Program-made: the position numbers and the translations under genes
NCBI RefSeq assembly: GCF_009911265.1
Contig: NZ_QXXA01000006.1
Coordinates: forward strand, 124,001 to 188,000
From: Senegalia massiliensis
GTDB lineage: Bacteria; Bacillota; Clostridia; Tissierellales; SIT17
Length of the DNA: 64,000 bases
Reading direction: 5' to 3'
Shown: positions 34,942-43,943 of the stretch, in pieces
Numbering within the stretch: the first letter of the stretch is position 1
How the letters are laid out: each line of letters starts with the position of its first letter
Notes under the pieces: model-generated
Databases searched by the model: none
What the model was told of the DNA's origin: nothing
The model's input: the letters and a program-made list of their open reading frames with translations, nothing else

Positions 34942-35739
34942 TTATCCTAAGGCAACATCTAGTGTCATCATTACAGCAAAACCAAGCATTGCTCCAATTG
35001 TTGCTACATCTGTATGTGATTCTTGTTGCGCTTCTGGTATAAGCTCCTCTACTACAACATAAATCATTGCTCCTGCTGCAAATGCTAAAGCATATGGAAG
35101 TATTGGTCTCATTACAAGTACTAAAGCAGCTCCAAGCACTCCTGCTATTGGCTCAACTATTCCAGATGCCTGACCATACATAAAACTCTTTCTCCTAGAT
35201 AATCCTTCACGTCTTAAAGGTATTGAAACTGCTGCTCCTTCAGGAAAGTTCTGGATTCCTATACCTATTGCAAGAGCTATAGCACCTGCTAAAGACGCAG
35301 ATGGTAAACCTGCTGCTGTTGCCCCAAAAGCAACTCCTACAGCTAATCCTTCTGGTATATTATGCAAAGTAACTGCAAATACTAACAATATACTTCTTTG
35401 TAAACTCGTCTTTATACCCTCGGCTTTTTGTCTAGGTTCACCTAAGTGTAAATGAGGAAGTAATTTATCAACTAATAATAAAAATACTCCTCCAGCTAAA
35501 AATCCTATTAAAGCTGGTACAAATGACCCATCTGACATTTCTATTGCTGGTGCGAGTAATGACCAAAAACTTGCAGCAATCATAACTCCCGCTGCAAAAC
35601 CTAACATTCCATTTAATACATTTATATTAATCTTTTTAAAGAAAAATACAAGGGCAGCTCCAAGGGCAGTAAACCCCCATGTAAATAATGTTGCAAGTAA
35701 CGCTTGAACTACTGGATTTAATTCTAAAAACCAATTCAT
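34942..35739 (-). CDS. ZIP-family metal transporter
   Basis: At 265 residues the protein has about eight membrane helices and the ZIP metal-site motifs [14 protein letters not shown] (helix 4) and [16 protein letters not shown] (helix 5), as in the GufA subgroup. It would import zinc or another divalent metal. The ATG at 35739 with AGGAG nine bases upstream is preferred over one six codons earlier. The stop codon touches the right inverted repeat of the IS-like island. Confidence 0.9.
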   Translation of the reverse strand: MNWFLELNPVVQALLATLFTWGFTALGAALVFFFKKININVLNGMLGFAAGVMIAASFWSLLAPAIEMSDGSFVPALIGFLAGGVFLLLVDKLLPHLHLGEPRQKAEGIKTSLQRSILLVFAVTLHNIPEGLAVGVAFGATAAGLPSASLAGAIALAIGIGIQNFPEGAAVSIPLRREGLSRRKSFMYGQASGIVEPIAGVLGAALVLVMRPILPYALAFAAGAMIYVVVEELIPEAQQESHTDVATIGAMLGFAVMMTLDVALG

Positions 35740-35921
35740 ATATTCATTCTCCTTCATTTATAATTGCAATTATTTTATTATATTATTCAGTTAATTAAAT
35801 ATATACCCATTGTCATATAATTGTAACCAAAAAGTTAGCTTCAGCTAATAATCAACCATTTGATATAATGTAAATATATGATAAGATTAATAGGACAAAT
35901 TAGTTTATATTATATATTTTA

Positions 35922-36267
35922 AAGAAAGTGAACTAATACAAAATAAAGCAGTTGTACTTGGAGCAAATTATTACATAGGTCTTAGTATTATACGCTCACT
36001 AGGAATGGAGGGTATAAATGTAACTGCTATTGACTATTCTAAGAAAGATACTATGATTTTTATTCTAAATAAAAAATTAATAGCTCCTCATTATAAGGAA
36101 AAACCAATACTATTTCGTAGTGCTGATCCTTATGTAGAGTTTATAGAGCAGAAAAGCATAATATAGCTGTACCTGAAGCATATGCAATATGGGATATAAA
36201 AGATCCAAAACCAGTAATATCATTTATGGATTTAAAATTAAAACATGTTAAAAATAAGTTTTTATAA
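35922..36267 (+). pseudogene. Internally deleted ATP-grasp ligase gene
   Basis: The N-terminal part reads NKAVVLGANYYIGLSIIRSL and GINVTAIDYSKKD, followed by a frame slip (the DFYSK expected there is in another frame), then KKLIAPHYKEKPILFRSADP. After a jump the C-terminal part reads NIAVPEAYAIWDIKDPKPVI and SFMDLKLKHVKNKFL with a stop at 36265. The central ATP-grasp catalytic core is missing. It stands directly before the Mur-ligase-like gene and resembles carboxylate-amine/D-aspartate ligase-like proteins. Confidence 0.7.
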
Positions 36268-36286
36268 TATAGGAGATGAATAACAA

Positions 36287-37849
36287 ATGATTAAATTAAA
36301 TGAACTTCTTAAATCAATAAACATAATTAATTCTTGGAATGAAAAAAATATGGATATAACAGGAATATCATATCATTCAAAAAAAGTTGAAAAGGGCAAT
36401 ATTTTTGTATGCATAAAAGGATATAAAACTGATGGTCATAAATATATAATGAATGCAATTAATAATGGAGCAAGTGCATTAATTGTAGAAGAATACCAAG
36501 ATGGATGGAATATTCCACAATATAAAGTAGCAAATAGTAGAAAAGCACTCGCACATTTAAGTAGTTATTTTTATAATAACCCTTCACGAACTATGAAAAT
36601 AATAGGAATAACAGCTACAAATGGGAAAACAACAACTTCATTTATGATAGATAAAATACTTGGTGATAATGGATATAATACAGGACTTATTGGAACAGTT
36701 ATGAGTAAGTTTGGAGATGTAACAATACCTTCAATTTTAACAACTCCTGAATCATTAGATTTGCAAAATTATTTTTATCAAATGAAAAACAAGAAAGTTT
36801 CACATGTAACAATGGAAGTTTCATCATCTTCTTTGGAATTAAGTAGAGTTGAAAACGTAGACTTTGATATTGTTGCCTTTAATAATATAAGTAGAGAACA
36901 TATTGATTTACATGGATCCTTTGAAGATTATTTTAATGTAAAATCAAGTCTTATTACAAATGCTAAAAAATCTGCTTGGTCTGTGCTTAATATTGATTCA
37001 CCTATGCTTAAAGATTTAATAGATAAAACTAAAGCAAATATTTTAACATATGGTGTTGAAAATAAAGATGGTGATTTATCATGTGAAGAACTAGATCTAT
37101 CTACAGGTAGAGCAAGTTTTTATGTATCTATAAATAATACTTTAAATCTAGGAAATATAAAATATGATAAAAGAAGATTTAAAATAAATTTATCAGTACC
37201 AGGATTCCACTCAGTATACAATTCAATGAGTGCTATTGCTATTGCTCTCTTATCTGGAGTTCCAATAAAAAATATTCAAAAAAGTTTAGAAAGCTTTGTT
37301 GGTGTTGAGAGACGTTTTCAATTTGTATTTGAAGATAACTTTAAAATTATAGATGACCATTTTGCAAATGTTGGAAATATAAATGTTACACTTGGCACTC
37401 TTCATAAAATGGTTTATAAAGATTTACATTTAGTATATGGAATAAGAGGAAATCGTGGACCAATAGTTAATAAAGAAAATGCTGAAACAATAGCAAACTG
37501 GGCAGACAAATTAGGCTTTAAGAAAATAATAGCAACAACAAGTGACTCTCATGTAACAGAAAAAGATAAAGTCACTAAAGAAGAATTAGATGTATTTATG
37601 GATATCATGAATAAGAATAATATAGAAGTAGAGTTATATAATGAATTACCTGATGCAATTAATAGTGGGCTTTCTCGTGCAAAAGATAGTGATGTAGTAT
37701 TACTTGCAGGATGTCAAGGTATGGATTATGGTGCTCATATTGCACTTGAAATTATGCATGACTTAAGACCTGATATAAATAAAGCTTTATTATATGCACC
37801 TCTAAAAGATAGAGTGGCTGGTTCATCAGAGTTAGATATTATGGAATAA
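36287..37849 (+). CDS. Mur-ligase-family protein (MurE-like)
   Basis: At 520 residues it has the three-domain Mur ligase layout: N-terminal SHKK/SRKALAHLSSYFYNNPS region (like MurE), central ATP site IGITATNGKTTTSFMID, EVSSSSLELSRVE, HIDLHGSFEDYF, and a C-terminal domain with GVERRFQF. The MurE motif DYAHxPDG is replaced by DDHFANVGN and DNPR by DSHV, so the amino acid used is unlikely to be diaminopimelate. ATG 36287 follows AGGAGATGAAT. Its flanking ATP-grasp and racemase genes are broken, but this frame is intact. It may ligate an unusual acidic or D-amino acid; the substrate is unknown. Confidence 0.85.
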   Translation: MIKLNELLKSINIINSWNEKNMDITGISYHSKKVEKGNIFVCIKGYKTDGHKYIMNAINNGASALIVEEYQDGWNIPQYKVANSRKALAHLSSYFYNNPSRTMKIIGITATNGKTTTSFMIDKILGDNGYNTGLIGTVMSKFGDVTIPSILTTPESLDLQNYFYQMKNKKVSHVTMEVSSSSLELSRVENVDFDIVAFNNISREHIDLHGSFEDYFNVKSSLITNAKKSAWSVLNIDSPMLKDLIDKTKANILTYGVENKDGDLSCEELDLSTGRASFYVSINNTLNLGNIKYDKRRFKINLSVPGFHSVYNSMSAIAIALLSGVPIKNIQKSLESFVGVERRFQFVFEDNFKIIDDHFANVGNINVTLGTLHKMVYKDLHLVYGIRGNRGPIVNKENAETIANWADKLGFKKIIATTSDSHVTEKDKVTKEELDVFMDIMNKNNIEVELYNELPDAINSGLSRAKDSDVVLLAGCQGMDYGAHIALEIMHDLRPDINKALLYAPLKDRVAGSSELDIME

Positions 37850-38038
37850 ATAGAGAAAAACTTTGAAAAAGCCGGTGTGGATATAGTATGTATACCTTGC
37901 ATTACTACCTATTATTTTATAGAAAAAATTCAAAGCAATTTAAAAATTTCAATCTTAAATTGCCTAAAACAAACTAATAGATATATCCAGCTACTAGATC
38001 CTATGCAAATATTAGCAGATTATATAACAAAAAGCTAA
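37850..38038 (+). pseudogene. Fragment of aspartate/glutamate racemase-family gene
   Basis: Directly after the Mur-ligase stop, the same strand reads IEKNFEKAGVDIVCIPCITT, YYFIEKIQSNLKISILNCL and ends in LADYITKS. AGVDIVCIPCxTxxYF resembles the second half-site of Asp/Glu racemases (AGADxIVIPCNTAH). Only about 62 codons exist, without a start and without the rest of the protein. Confidence 0.6.
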
Positions 38039-38060
38039 TTCACTTTGGAATTAGCTTTTT
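38029..38060. terminator. Bidirectional terminator between racemase remnant and PBP gene
   Basis: AAAAAGCTAATTC pairs with GAATTAGCTTTTT around a six-base loop. The stop codon of the racemase fragment lies in the left arm, and the PBP gene ends 11 bases to the right on the other strand. Confidence 0.85.
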
Positions 38061-38070
38061 GTTATTATTT

Positions 38071-40098
38071 TTATTTTAAATAATACTCCATTATATTTTT
38101 AACTCTTGGAACAACATGATGACTACCACCTTTATCTTCTACACCTTCTATTATCATAGAAACTACTAGTTCAGGATTATCAATGTCCATAGCTACAAAC
38201 CATCCATCTTCTTTTCCAGTTTCATTTTGTGATGACTTTAATTCTGCTGTTCCTGTTTTACCTGCCAATTTTATGCCGTCAAGTTTAGCTTCATTTCCTG
38301 TACCATTTTTATCTTCAATTATATTAATTAAACTTTGTTTTAATATGTCTATATTTTTATCAGTTATAACATCTTTCTTCCATATTTCTGATTTAACACC
38401 TTCACCTTGTTCTAATATAGGCTTCATTATATCTCCTTCATTTACAACTGAACTATATATTAATGAAAGATGTAATGGACTTACAAGTACTTCTCCTTGA
38501 CCATAACCTGTATTAGCTAATAGTATTTCATTTCCCATCTTATTTTCATTAGCAATCTGAGATTTTTCTATAGGATAATTCACTGGAATATCTTCATTAA
38601 ATCCAAATTTTTTCGATTCTTCTATAAAGTTTTTTTCTCCAATTTCAAGTGCAGCCATAGCAAAATATATATTATCCGAATATACAAATGCATCATTTAA
38701 ATTAACATTAGAAATTTTATCACTCACTCTAGTTACTTTATAATCTCCCCAAGAGTTATCTTTTTGCCACTGCTTTCCATTTATACTCAATTTTTCACTA
38801 GGATTTATTGAATTTTTATCTAAAGCAATATCTGCCGTTACAAGTTTAAATGTAGAACCTGGAGAATATGCATCATTAAATCTATTTTGAAATTCATTTA
38901 CTTCTGTATCTTCCCATTCCTTAGATTGAGTGTTTGATATATAAGTTGTAAATAAATTTGAATCAAATGAAGGAGAACTTACCATTGATAAAACTTCACC
39001 AGTTATTGGATGTATGGCAACAGATGCCCCTACATTTCCATCCATTTCATTATATATTTTCTTTTGTAAATCCATATCTATAGATAACTTTAAATCTTTG
39101 CCATCTTCAGGCCTAGTTTTTGCTAAAACTACCTTATCTATTTCCTTTCCATCATTTATCTTAGATATATATATTTCTTTACCATCTTTAGAACGAAGAC
39201 TTTCTTCATAAACTGACTCTAGTCCTAGTTTACCAACTATACTTGTACTGTTATATATACCTTCTTTATCCTTTTCTAATTCTTCAGCTGTTATAGAGCC
39301 AGTATAGCCAATTAAGGATCCAAAAGCTTCTCCTCCAGGATATATTCTTTCTTTAACTTCTTGATGTTTTACACCTTTGATATCAAGAAGTTGCGAAAGT
39401 TTTGTATCATCTACTGACAATTTTACTATAGGAATAAAATATTCTGGATTAGTATTTTTGTCTAATTTATCTTCTATTAATTCTTTGTCTATGTCGAGAA
39501 TGTTTGACATATTAGATATATTAGATTCTTTATTTTCTTCAAATAATTTAGGATATATACCTATGTTATATCTTGTCCCATTTACAGCAAGCCCATTTCC
39601 AGATTTGTCGTATATTTCTCCTCTTTCTGAATATAATGTTTCAATTCTAACTTTATCCTCTTTATTCATATCTGGGAAAATTAAATTTTCATCCCATTTC
39701 ACATGCCAATTATTTTCTCCATCTATATCCTCTTCTACCATTCTAATATTAAAATCTTCTAGTTTTATTTCACCTGCTATTGAATCCATCTTCAACGTAA
39801 ATTTCAATGTATCATCTTTATCTTGTTCGTCATTTAATTCTATATGTATATCCTTAGCTCCAATACCATCATATATATTAGTATATCTTGTTATAAAGTC
39901 TTCTTTTGATATATATTTTTTTGAATCAGTTGATAAAATGTCATACATTTTTTCATAATCTTTAGATGCCCAGCTATCTTTATACGCATTAAATGCATCT
40001 TCTTTAGTCTGACTACTACATCCAGTAAATATTAATACAGTCATTAAAAATACGACTATAATTAAAATACTTATTTTATGTTTATTCAATTTATACAC
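38071..40098 (-). CDS. Penicillin-binding transpeptidase, MecA/PBP3-like lipoprotein
   Basis: The 675-residue protein has a lipoprotein signal (IFTGC, Cys27), an NTF2-like MecA_N domain (about 30-145), a PBP dimerisation domain (about 150-310), and a transpeptidase domain with S415-TFK, SDN 474-476 and KTGTAE 614-619. This is the class B layout of low-affinity PBPs such as MecA, PBP5 and clostridial homologues. It would cross-link peptidoglycan outside the membrane and may contribute to beta-lactam tolerance. It is a single gene, downstream of the ltaS-like gene on the same strand. Confidence 0.92.
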   Translation of the reverse strand: MYKLNKHKISILIIVVFLMTVLIFTGCSSQTKEDAFNAYKDSWASKDYEKMYDILSTDSKKYISKEDFITRYTNIYDGIGAKDIHIELNDEQDKDDTLKFTLKMDSIAGEIKLEDFNIRMVEEDIDGENNWHVKWDENLIFPDMNKEDKVRIETLYSERGEIYDKSGNGLAVNGTRYNIGIYPKLFEENKESNISNMSNILDIDKELIEDKLDKNTNPEYFIPIVKLSVDDTKLSQLLDIKGVKHQEVKERIYPGGEAFGSLIGYTGSITAEELEKDKEGIYNSTSIVGKLGLESVYEESLRSKDGKEIYISKINDGKEIDKVVLAKTRPEDGKDLKLSIDMDLQKKIYNEMDGNVGASVAIHPITGEVLSMVSSPSFDSNLFTTYISNTQSKEWEDTEVNEFQNRFNDAYSPGSTFKLVTADIALDKNSINPSEKLSINGKQWQKDNSWGDYKVTRVSDKISNVNLNDAFVYSDNIYFAMAALEIGEKNFIEESKKFGFNEDIPVNYPIEKSQIANENKMGNEILLANTGYGQGEVLVSPLHLSLIYSSVVNEGDIMKPILEQGEGVKSEIWKKDVITDKNIDILKQSLINIIEDKNGTGNEAKLDGIKLAGKTGTAELKSSQNETGKEDGWFVAMDIDNPELVVSMIIEGVEDKGGSHHVVPRVKNIMEYYLK

Positions 40099-40118
40099 CC
40101 CTTATACAAAATAATATT

Positions 40119-40152
40119 AAAGGCAACCTATTTACTTCAATAGGTCGCCTTT
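40119..40152. terminator. Terminator between the ltaS-like gene and PBP gene
   Basis: AAAGGCAACCTATT and AATAGGTCGCCTTT form a stem with one mismatch around a six-base loop, just after the ltaS-like stop. The T run is stronger on the plus strand. Confidence 0.6.
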
Positions 40153-40156
40153 TTAA

Positions 40157-42139
40157 TTAGCTAATTGGTTCCATATACATCATAGATCTCTTTTCTGGTG
40201 TTAATACTTTTTGATGAGCAAGTAACCCGTTAAAAAATCTTATTAAATCATTTTGAATTATATTATTAGATAAATCTATCTTTTTATCTATCATTTCATT
40301 TGTAACAATTAAATTTGGATTTTCTATTACTTCATCACTTTCAAATGAATACAGTTTTGAAGATGATGCTGAATAAAAATGTTTTTTATTCAACCATGAT
40401 CCATCAGGAAATACCACATTATTTTCTTTTACACTCATAATGTCATTACCTAATTGATAAGGATTAAATATCCCTAACATATTTGAAATTGTAGGTAGAG
40501 CATCTACCATTCCCATTGGTGTGTTGATAGTTTCATTAAATTGCTTATCTTTAGACCAAACAATAAATGGAGTTCTTTTTAATTGCTTTTTAAATCTTCC
40601 ATTCATAGCTGTATATTCTGGATCTTCTTTTGTATAATATTCTCCTGTATCTTGATTATAATTAAATGTCTTTCTGTAATCATCAGTTGATATTTTAGCA
40701 TGGTGGTCACCATATAAAACTACTACAGCATTATCTAATAATCCTTCTCTATCCATTCCTTCTATAAATGATTGTAAAGCTAAATCAGCATAATGATAAG
40801 ATTTTAAGTAATTTCCTATATCTGTGCCTTCTAAATGTCCTACATTAAACCCTGGATATTTTTCTACATCATCAAAAGGATAATGATTGGAAAGAGTTAT
40901 AAGAGTTGACATAATTGGCTTCTGTTGTTCTTGTTTAACCTGCTTTATTTTTTGAATTGATTGGTTAAAGAAAGATTTATCACTTAATCCTAATCCTAAT
41001 CCTATTTCTTCATCAATTACATAATCATCTTTAGAAAAAAACTTGTCATAACCTAACGTTTTGTGCATCACATTTCTATTCCAAAAGTCTCCATTATTAC
41101 CATGCATACTCATTGTGTAGTATCCTTTATCTTTCAATAATTTTTGCAAAGATACATAATTTCTATCAGCATGAGTCATAAAGACCGTTCCATTATTTAT
41201 TGGCAAAAGTGAAGTATTAAATGTAAACTCTGAATCACTACTTGTTCCTACTGAATGCTGAGGATAGAAGTTATCAAAATATAGCCCTTCACTAGCCATT
41301 TTATTTAAAAACGGAGTTACAGAACCATCTTCAAATTCTAAATCCATAGCAAATCTTTCTGCACTTTCATAATGTATTACATACACATCTTTACCTTTAA
41401 ATATATCTGTATATTCATTTTTATTTTGTTTATCTATATTGTTTTCAACTAAATCTTCTAATAATACAGTAGCTTCTTCTGTTTTAATTTCTGGTACACT
41501 ACTTGAAGCGATATTCTTCACAAAATCTGCAGTTGTATAAGAATAAATACCTAATTGTTCAACTAAGTATGGTCTATTCCACTGTTTCATTATACGACTC
41601 TTATCTGTACCACTTAAAGTACTAAATACAAAGAATAAAATTGTAGTTCCTATAACAAGTGGAACAACAAACTCTAATCTACTTCTATTATTCTCTGCTT
41701 TTTCAAAGAAATTTCTTCTCTTTAACTTACGTATCACTACTACTAATACTATTGTAGGAATTGCAAATAATAATACTTTAAGATCTAATGTTTTTATTAC
41801 ACTATCTCCTACTTCTTTAACCTGAGTAAGTTGCTTTAATAATGAAAATGATAAAAATGAACTATAATGCTTATAATAAACATAATTCATTCCATTTAAT
41901 AAACTAAAAAATACTGACAGTGCTACATATAAATAGTTCCTACGTTTATATGATAAAAATAATGCTATTATACTTGTAAAAATTATCATTGGTATAGTAG
42001 TTACAATAGGTTTCCAATAAGAAATTCCACCTACTGTCATCTTTCTTAATAACATATCATTTAGAATTGCTCCTATTATCAGTAGTATAAATATTATATT
42101 GTTTTTAAACCCACTTAGTAATTTGTTTTTGAGTTTCAT
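40157..42139 (-). CDS. ltaS: Lipoteichoic acid synthase-family protein
   Basis: At 660 residues it has five N-terminal membrane segments (to about residue 185) and a long extracellular sulfatase-like domain: VIHYESAERF, FYPQHSVGTSSDSEFTFNTS with the catalytic Thr/Ser region, HGNNGDFWNRN, and VVLYGDHHAK with metal-binding Asp/His. LtaS polymerises glycerol phosphate from phosphatidylglycerol onto a glycolipid anchor. Paralogues may act as primases or phosphoglycerol transferases, so the exact product is inferred. A plausible promoter (TTGATA, 16 bases, TAAAAT) lies near 42190-42215. Confidence 0.88.
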   Translation of the reverse strand: MKLKNKLLSGFKNNIIFILLIIGAILNDMLLRKMTVGGISYWKPIVTTIPMIIFTSIIALFLSYKRRNYLYVALSVFFSLLNGMNYVYYKHYSSFLSFSLLKQLTQVKEVGDSVIKTLDLKVLLFAIPTIVLVVVIRKLKRRNFFEKAENNRSRLEFVVPLVIGTTILFFVFSTLSGTDKSRIMKQWNRPYLVEQLGIYSYTTADFVKNIASSSVPEIKTEEATVLLEDLVENNIDKQNKNEYTDIFKGKDVYVIHYESAERFAMDLEFEDGSVTPFLNKMASEGLYFDNFYPQHSVGTSSDSEFTFNTSLLPINNGTVFMTHADRNYVSLQKLLKDKGYYTMSMHGNNGDFWNRNVMHKTLGYDKFFSKDDYVIDEEIGLGLGLSDKSFFNQSIQKIKQVKQEQQKPIMSTLITLSNHYPFDDVEKYPGFNVGHLEGTDIGNYLKSYHYADLALQSFIEGMDREGLLDNAVVVLYGDHHAKISTDDYRKTFNYNQDTGEYYTKEDPEYTAMNGRFKKQLKRTPFIVWSKDKQFNETINTPMGMVDALPTISNMLGIFNPYQLGNDIMSVKENNVVFPDGSWLNKKHFYSASSSKLYSFESDEVIENPNLIVTNEMIDKKIDLSNNIIQNDLIRFFNGLLAHQKVLTPEKRSMMYMEPIS

Positions 42140-42591
42140 ATTATCCCCTCTTCATTCCATATCCTATTAATTTACATTATCTTTCTATTTTACTATAAAG
42201 ATAGTTTATATCAAAGTGAGTAAAATATCAATTATCTATTCTTATTAATAGTATTAAAAAACTATAACAACAATTCTTATTTTTTTAGATATAATAAAAT
42301 TATTTTATTTTATACAAATATAGCTTATTATAATTTATATGTTCAATCCCTTTAAACAAGCCAATTGAATTTTCAAAAATGTTTAGAATTAACTATACAA
42401 TTAAAACTTTTTTTAGATTCATAACATATATTACATAATTATTTCAAAAAAATGGATTTATAGCTTGTTTTTTTTGTTATATTACATTTTCATTAAAGTT
42501 TATTCTTCTATTGCCTTATTATACTATTTTCCATAATCATAAATAAAAATTTTATGGGTGAATTAGATTTCCTTCAATATGTTTAAATAAA
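42140..42591. other. Intergenic region without recognised gene
   Basis: 452 very AT-rich bases between the ltaS-like and MFS genes. Apart from the possible ltaS promoter near its left end, I see no coding frame, hairpin with T run or RNA motif. Confidence 0.5.
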
Positions 42592-43863
42592 CTATTCTTC
42601 AAGTTGAACATCTCTTTTCACTTTACTATTGTCACTTTGATATAGTTTTGGAAATATTGATTTATCTAACTTATAATTAAAGCCTACTACTATTGCAGCT
42701 ATTATTCCTATAATTCCAAGAACAATAAATGCAGCTCTATAAGACATATTATCAATTAAATATCCCATAACTACCCTTCCCCCAGTTCCACCTATAAAAT
42801 ATCCAATATTTCTATAACTATTTATCCTACCTCTATGACTTGCTGGAACTCTTCTACTTATATAAGGTGCTGATCCTAACATATTTACTATTTCTCCTAT
42901 TGTGAATGCAAACATCATTATGTAAAAGATAAAATAAATATCAGTATCTACTATGATCAAGTAACTAAGTGAATAGAGAGTTATTCCTATTATTATTTTA
43001 GGCAATTCATTCAATTTTCTTAGTAAATGAGTAACTATAGGGGTAAACGCTATAACTACGAATCCATTAAAACTAGAAATTAAACCAAAGTATCTTGCTC
43101 CTTTATCTAAAAATATATCTTCCATATAAAGAGGCAATACAAAAGACCATTGATCATATATAAATGATGAAAACATAAATATTATTAACTGTATAAGTAT
43201 TGATTTTCTCTTTTTCAAAATATCAAGTGATGAAGTATTTACGTCAGCATCATTTTCATATTCATTTTCTTCTTCTTCAATATTTTGAATTTTTACATTT
43301 TTAATAAAAAATATTATAAGCATAGTAGATAAAAGAGTTGTTGCTCCATCAATTATAAATGCTAGACTTAAATAATTTTCAAATAACAATCCACCAATAC
43401 TTGCTCCAAACATAAATCCCAAATTATGCCCTAAATATGATAGTGAATAAACTTTTTCTCTCTCTTTTGGTTTAGTTACATCTGCTATTAATGCTTCAAA
43501 TGCTGGATATTCCATATTAGCAAATAACCCTGCTATTACAAAAAATACAAGCATTAATGTTCCAGGTTCTACAAGACCTGCTAACATAAAAAATATTACA
43601 GTTATTATATCAAATGTAATTATTAAATTTTTTCTGTTATATTTATCAGCAAGTTTTCCTCCTATTATTGTAGCAGGCAAAAATAATCCTCCAATAGCAA
43701 TAGATAGCCAAGCTATTGTAGATGCTGAATATCCAATCTTTCGACTAAGTATCAAAGTTAAAAGTGGCCAAATAAATCCTCCCATATTTGTTATTATTCT
43801 AGCAAAGAATATAACATATGCAGATTTAGAAAGCCCCTTATATTGAGAAAATATACTTATCAT
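42592..43863 (-). CDS. MFS transporter
   Basis: The 423-residue protein has about 12 hydrophobic helices with a central charged loop (NIEEEENEYENDADVNTSS, about residue 195-213) and the MFS motif A GGKLADKYNRKNLI near residue 66-79. It is probably a drug or small-molecule proton antiporter; substrate unknown. It follows the osmoprotectant operon and a large AT-rich hairpin. Confidence 0.85.
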   Translation of the reverse strand: MISIFSQYKGLSKSAYVIFFARIITNMGGFIWPLLTLILSRKIGYSASTIAWLSIAIGGLFLPATIIGGKLADKYNRKNLIITFDIITVIFFMLAGLVEPGTLMLVFFVIAGLFANMEYPAFEALIADVTKPKEREKVYSLSYLGHNLGFMFGASIGGLLFENYLSLAFIIDGATTLLSTMLIIFFIKNVKIQNIEEEENEYENDADVNTSSLDILKKRKSILIQLIIFMFSSFIYDQWSFVLPLYMEDIFLDKGARYFGLISSFNGFVVIAFTPIVTHLLRKLNELPKIIIGITLYSLSYLIIVDTDIYFIFYIMMFAFTIGEIVNMLGSAPYISRRVPASHRGRINSYRNIGYFIGGTGGRVVMGYLIDNMSYRAAFIVLGIIGIIAAIVVGFNYKLDKSIFPKLYQSDNSKVKRDVQLEE

Positions 43864-43889
43864 TATTGTTCATCTCCTTAATTTCAAAT

Positions 43890-43933
43890 AAAAATAACAC
43901 CAATTATATTATAATATAATTAGTGTTATTTTT
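43890..43933. repeat. Long AT-rich hairpin between opuC-type operon and MFS gene
   Basis: AAAAATAACAC, one mismatch, AATTATATTA and the complementary half form a stem of about 21 bp with practically no loop. On the minus strand it lies 11 bases after the opuC-type stop, so it may be a terminator; it is also 27 bases before the MFS gene and could serve as an operator there. Confidence 0.6.
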
Positions 43934-43943
43934 CTCCTTTATT

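Larger units (their letters stand above)
33451..34942. mobile_element. Degenerate IS3-type island bounded by 23-bp inverted repeats
   Basis: A 23-bp sequence beginning AGACAAATAAAAGTTTGG (33451-33473) reappears as an exact inverted copy at 34920-34942. Inside each end lies a further match around AGTAGACA (33492-33500 and the complement near 34895-34905), typical of IS3/IS150-type ends. The interior contains a decayed orfA-like HTH gene at the left, the tail of an orfB-like transposase at the right, and between them two small membrane-protein genes and one broken one. The middle of the transposase is missing. Confidence 0.65.

Noticed and set aside
39377-39958. 193-codon plus-strand open frame
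   Set aside because: It is antisense to the PBP gene; Ser/Ile/Phe-rich shadow sequence without motifs.
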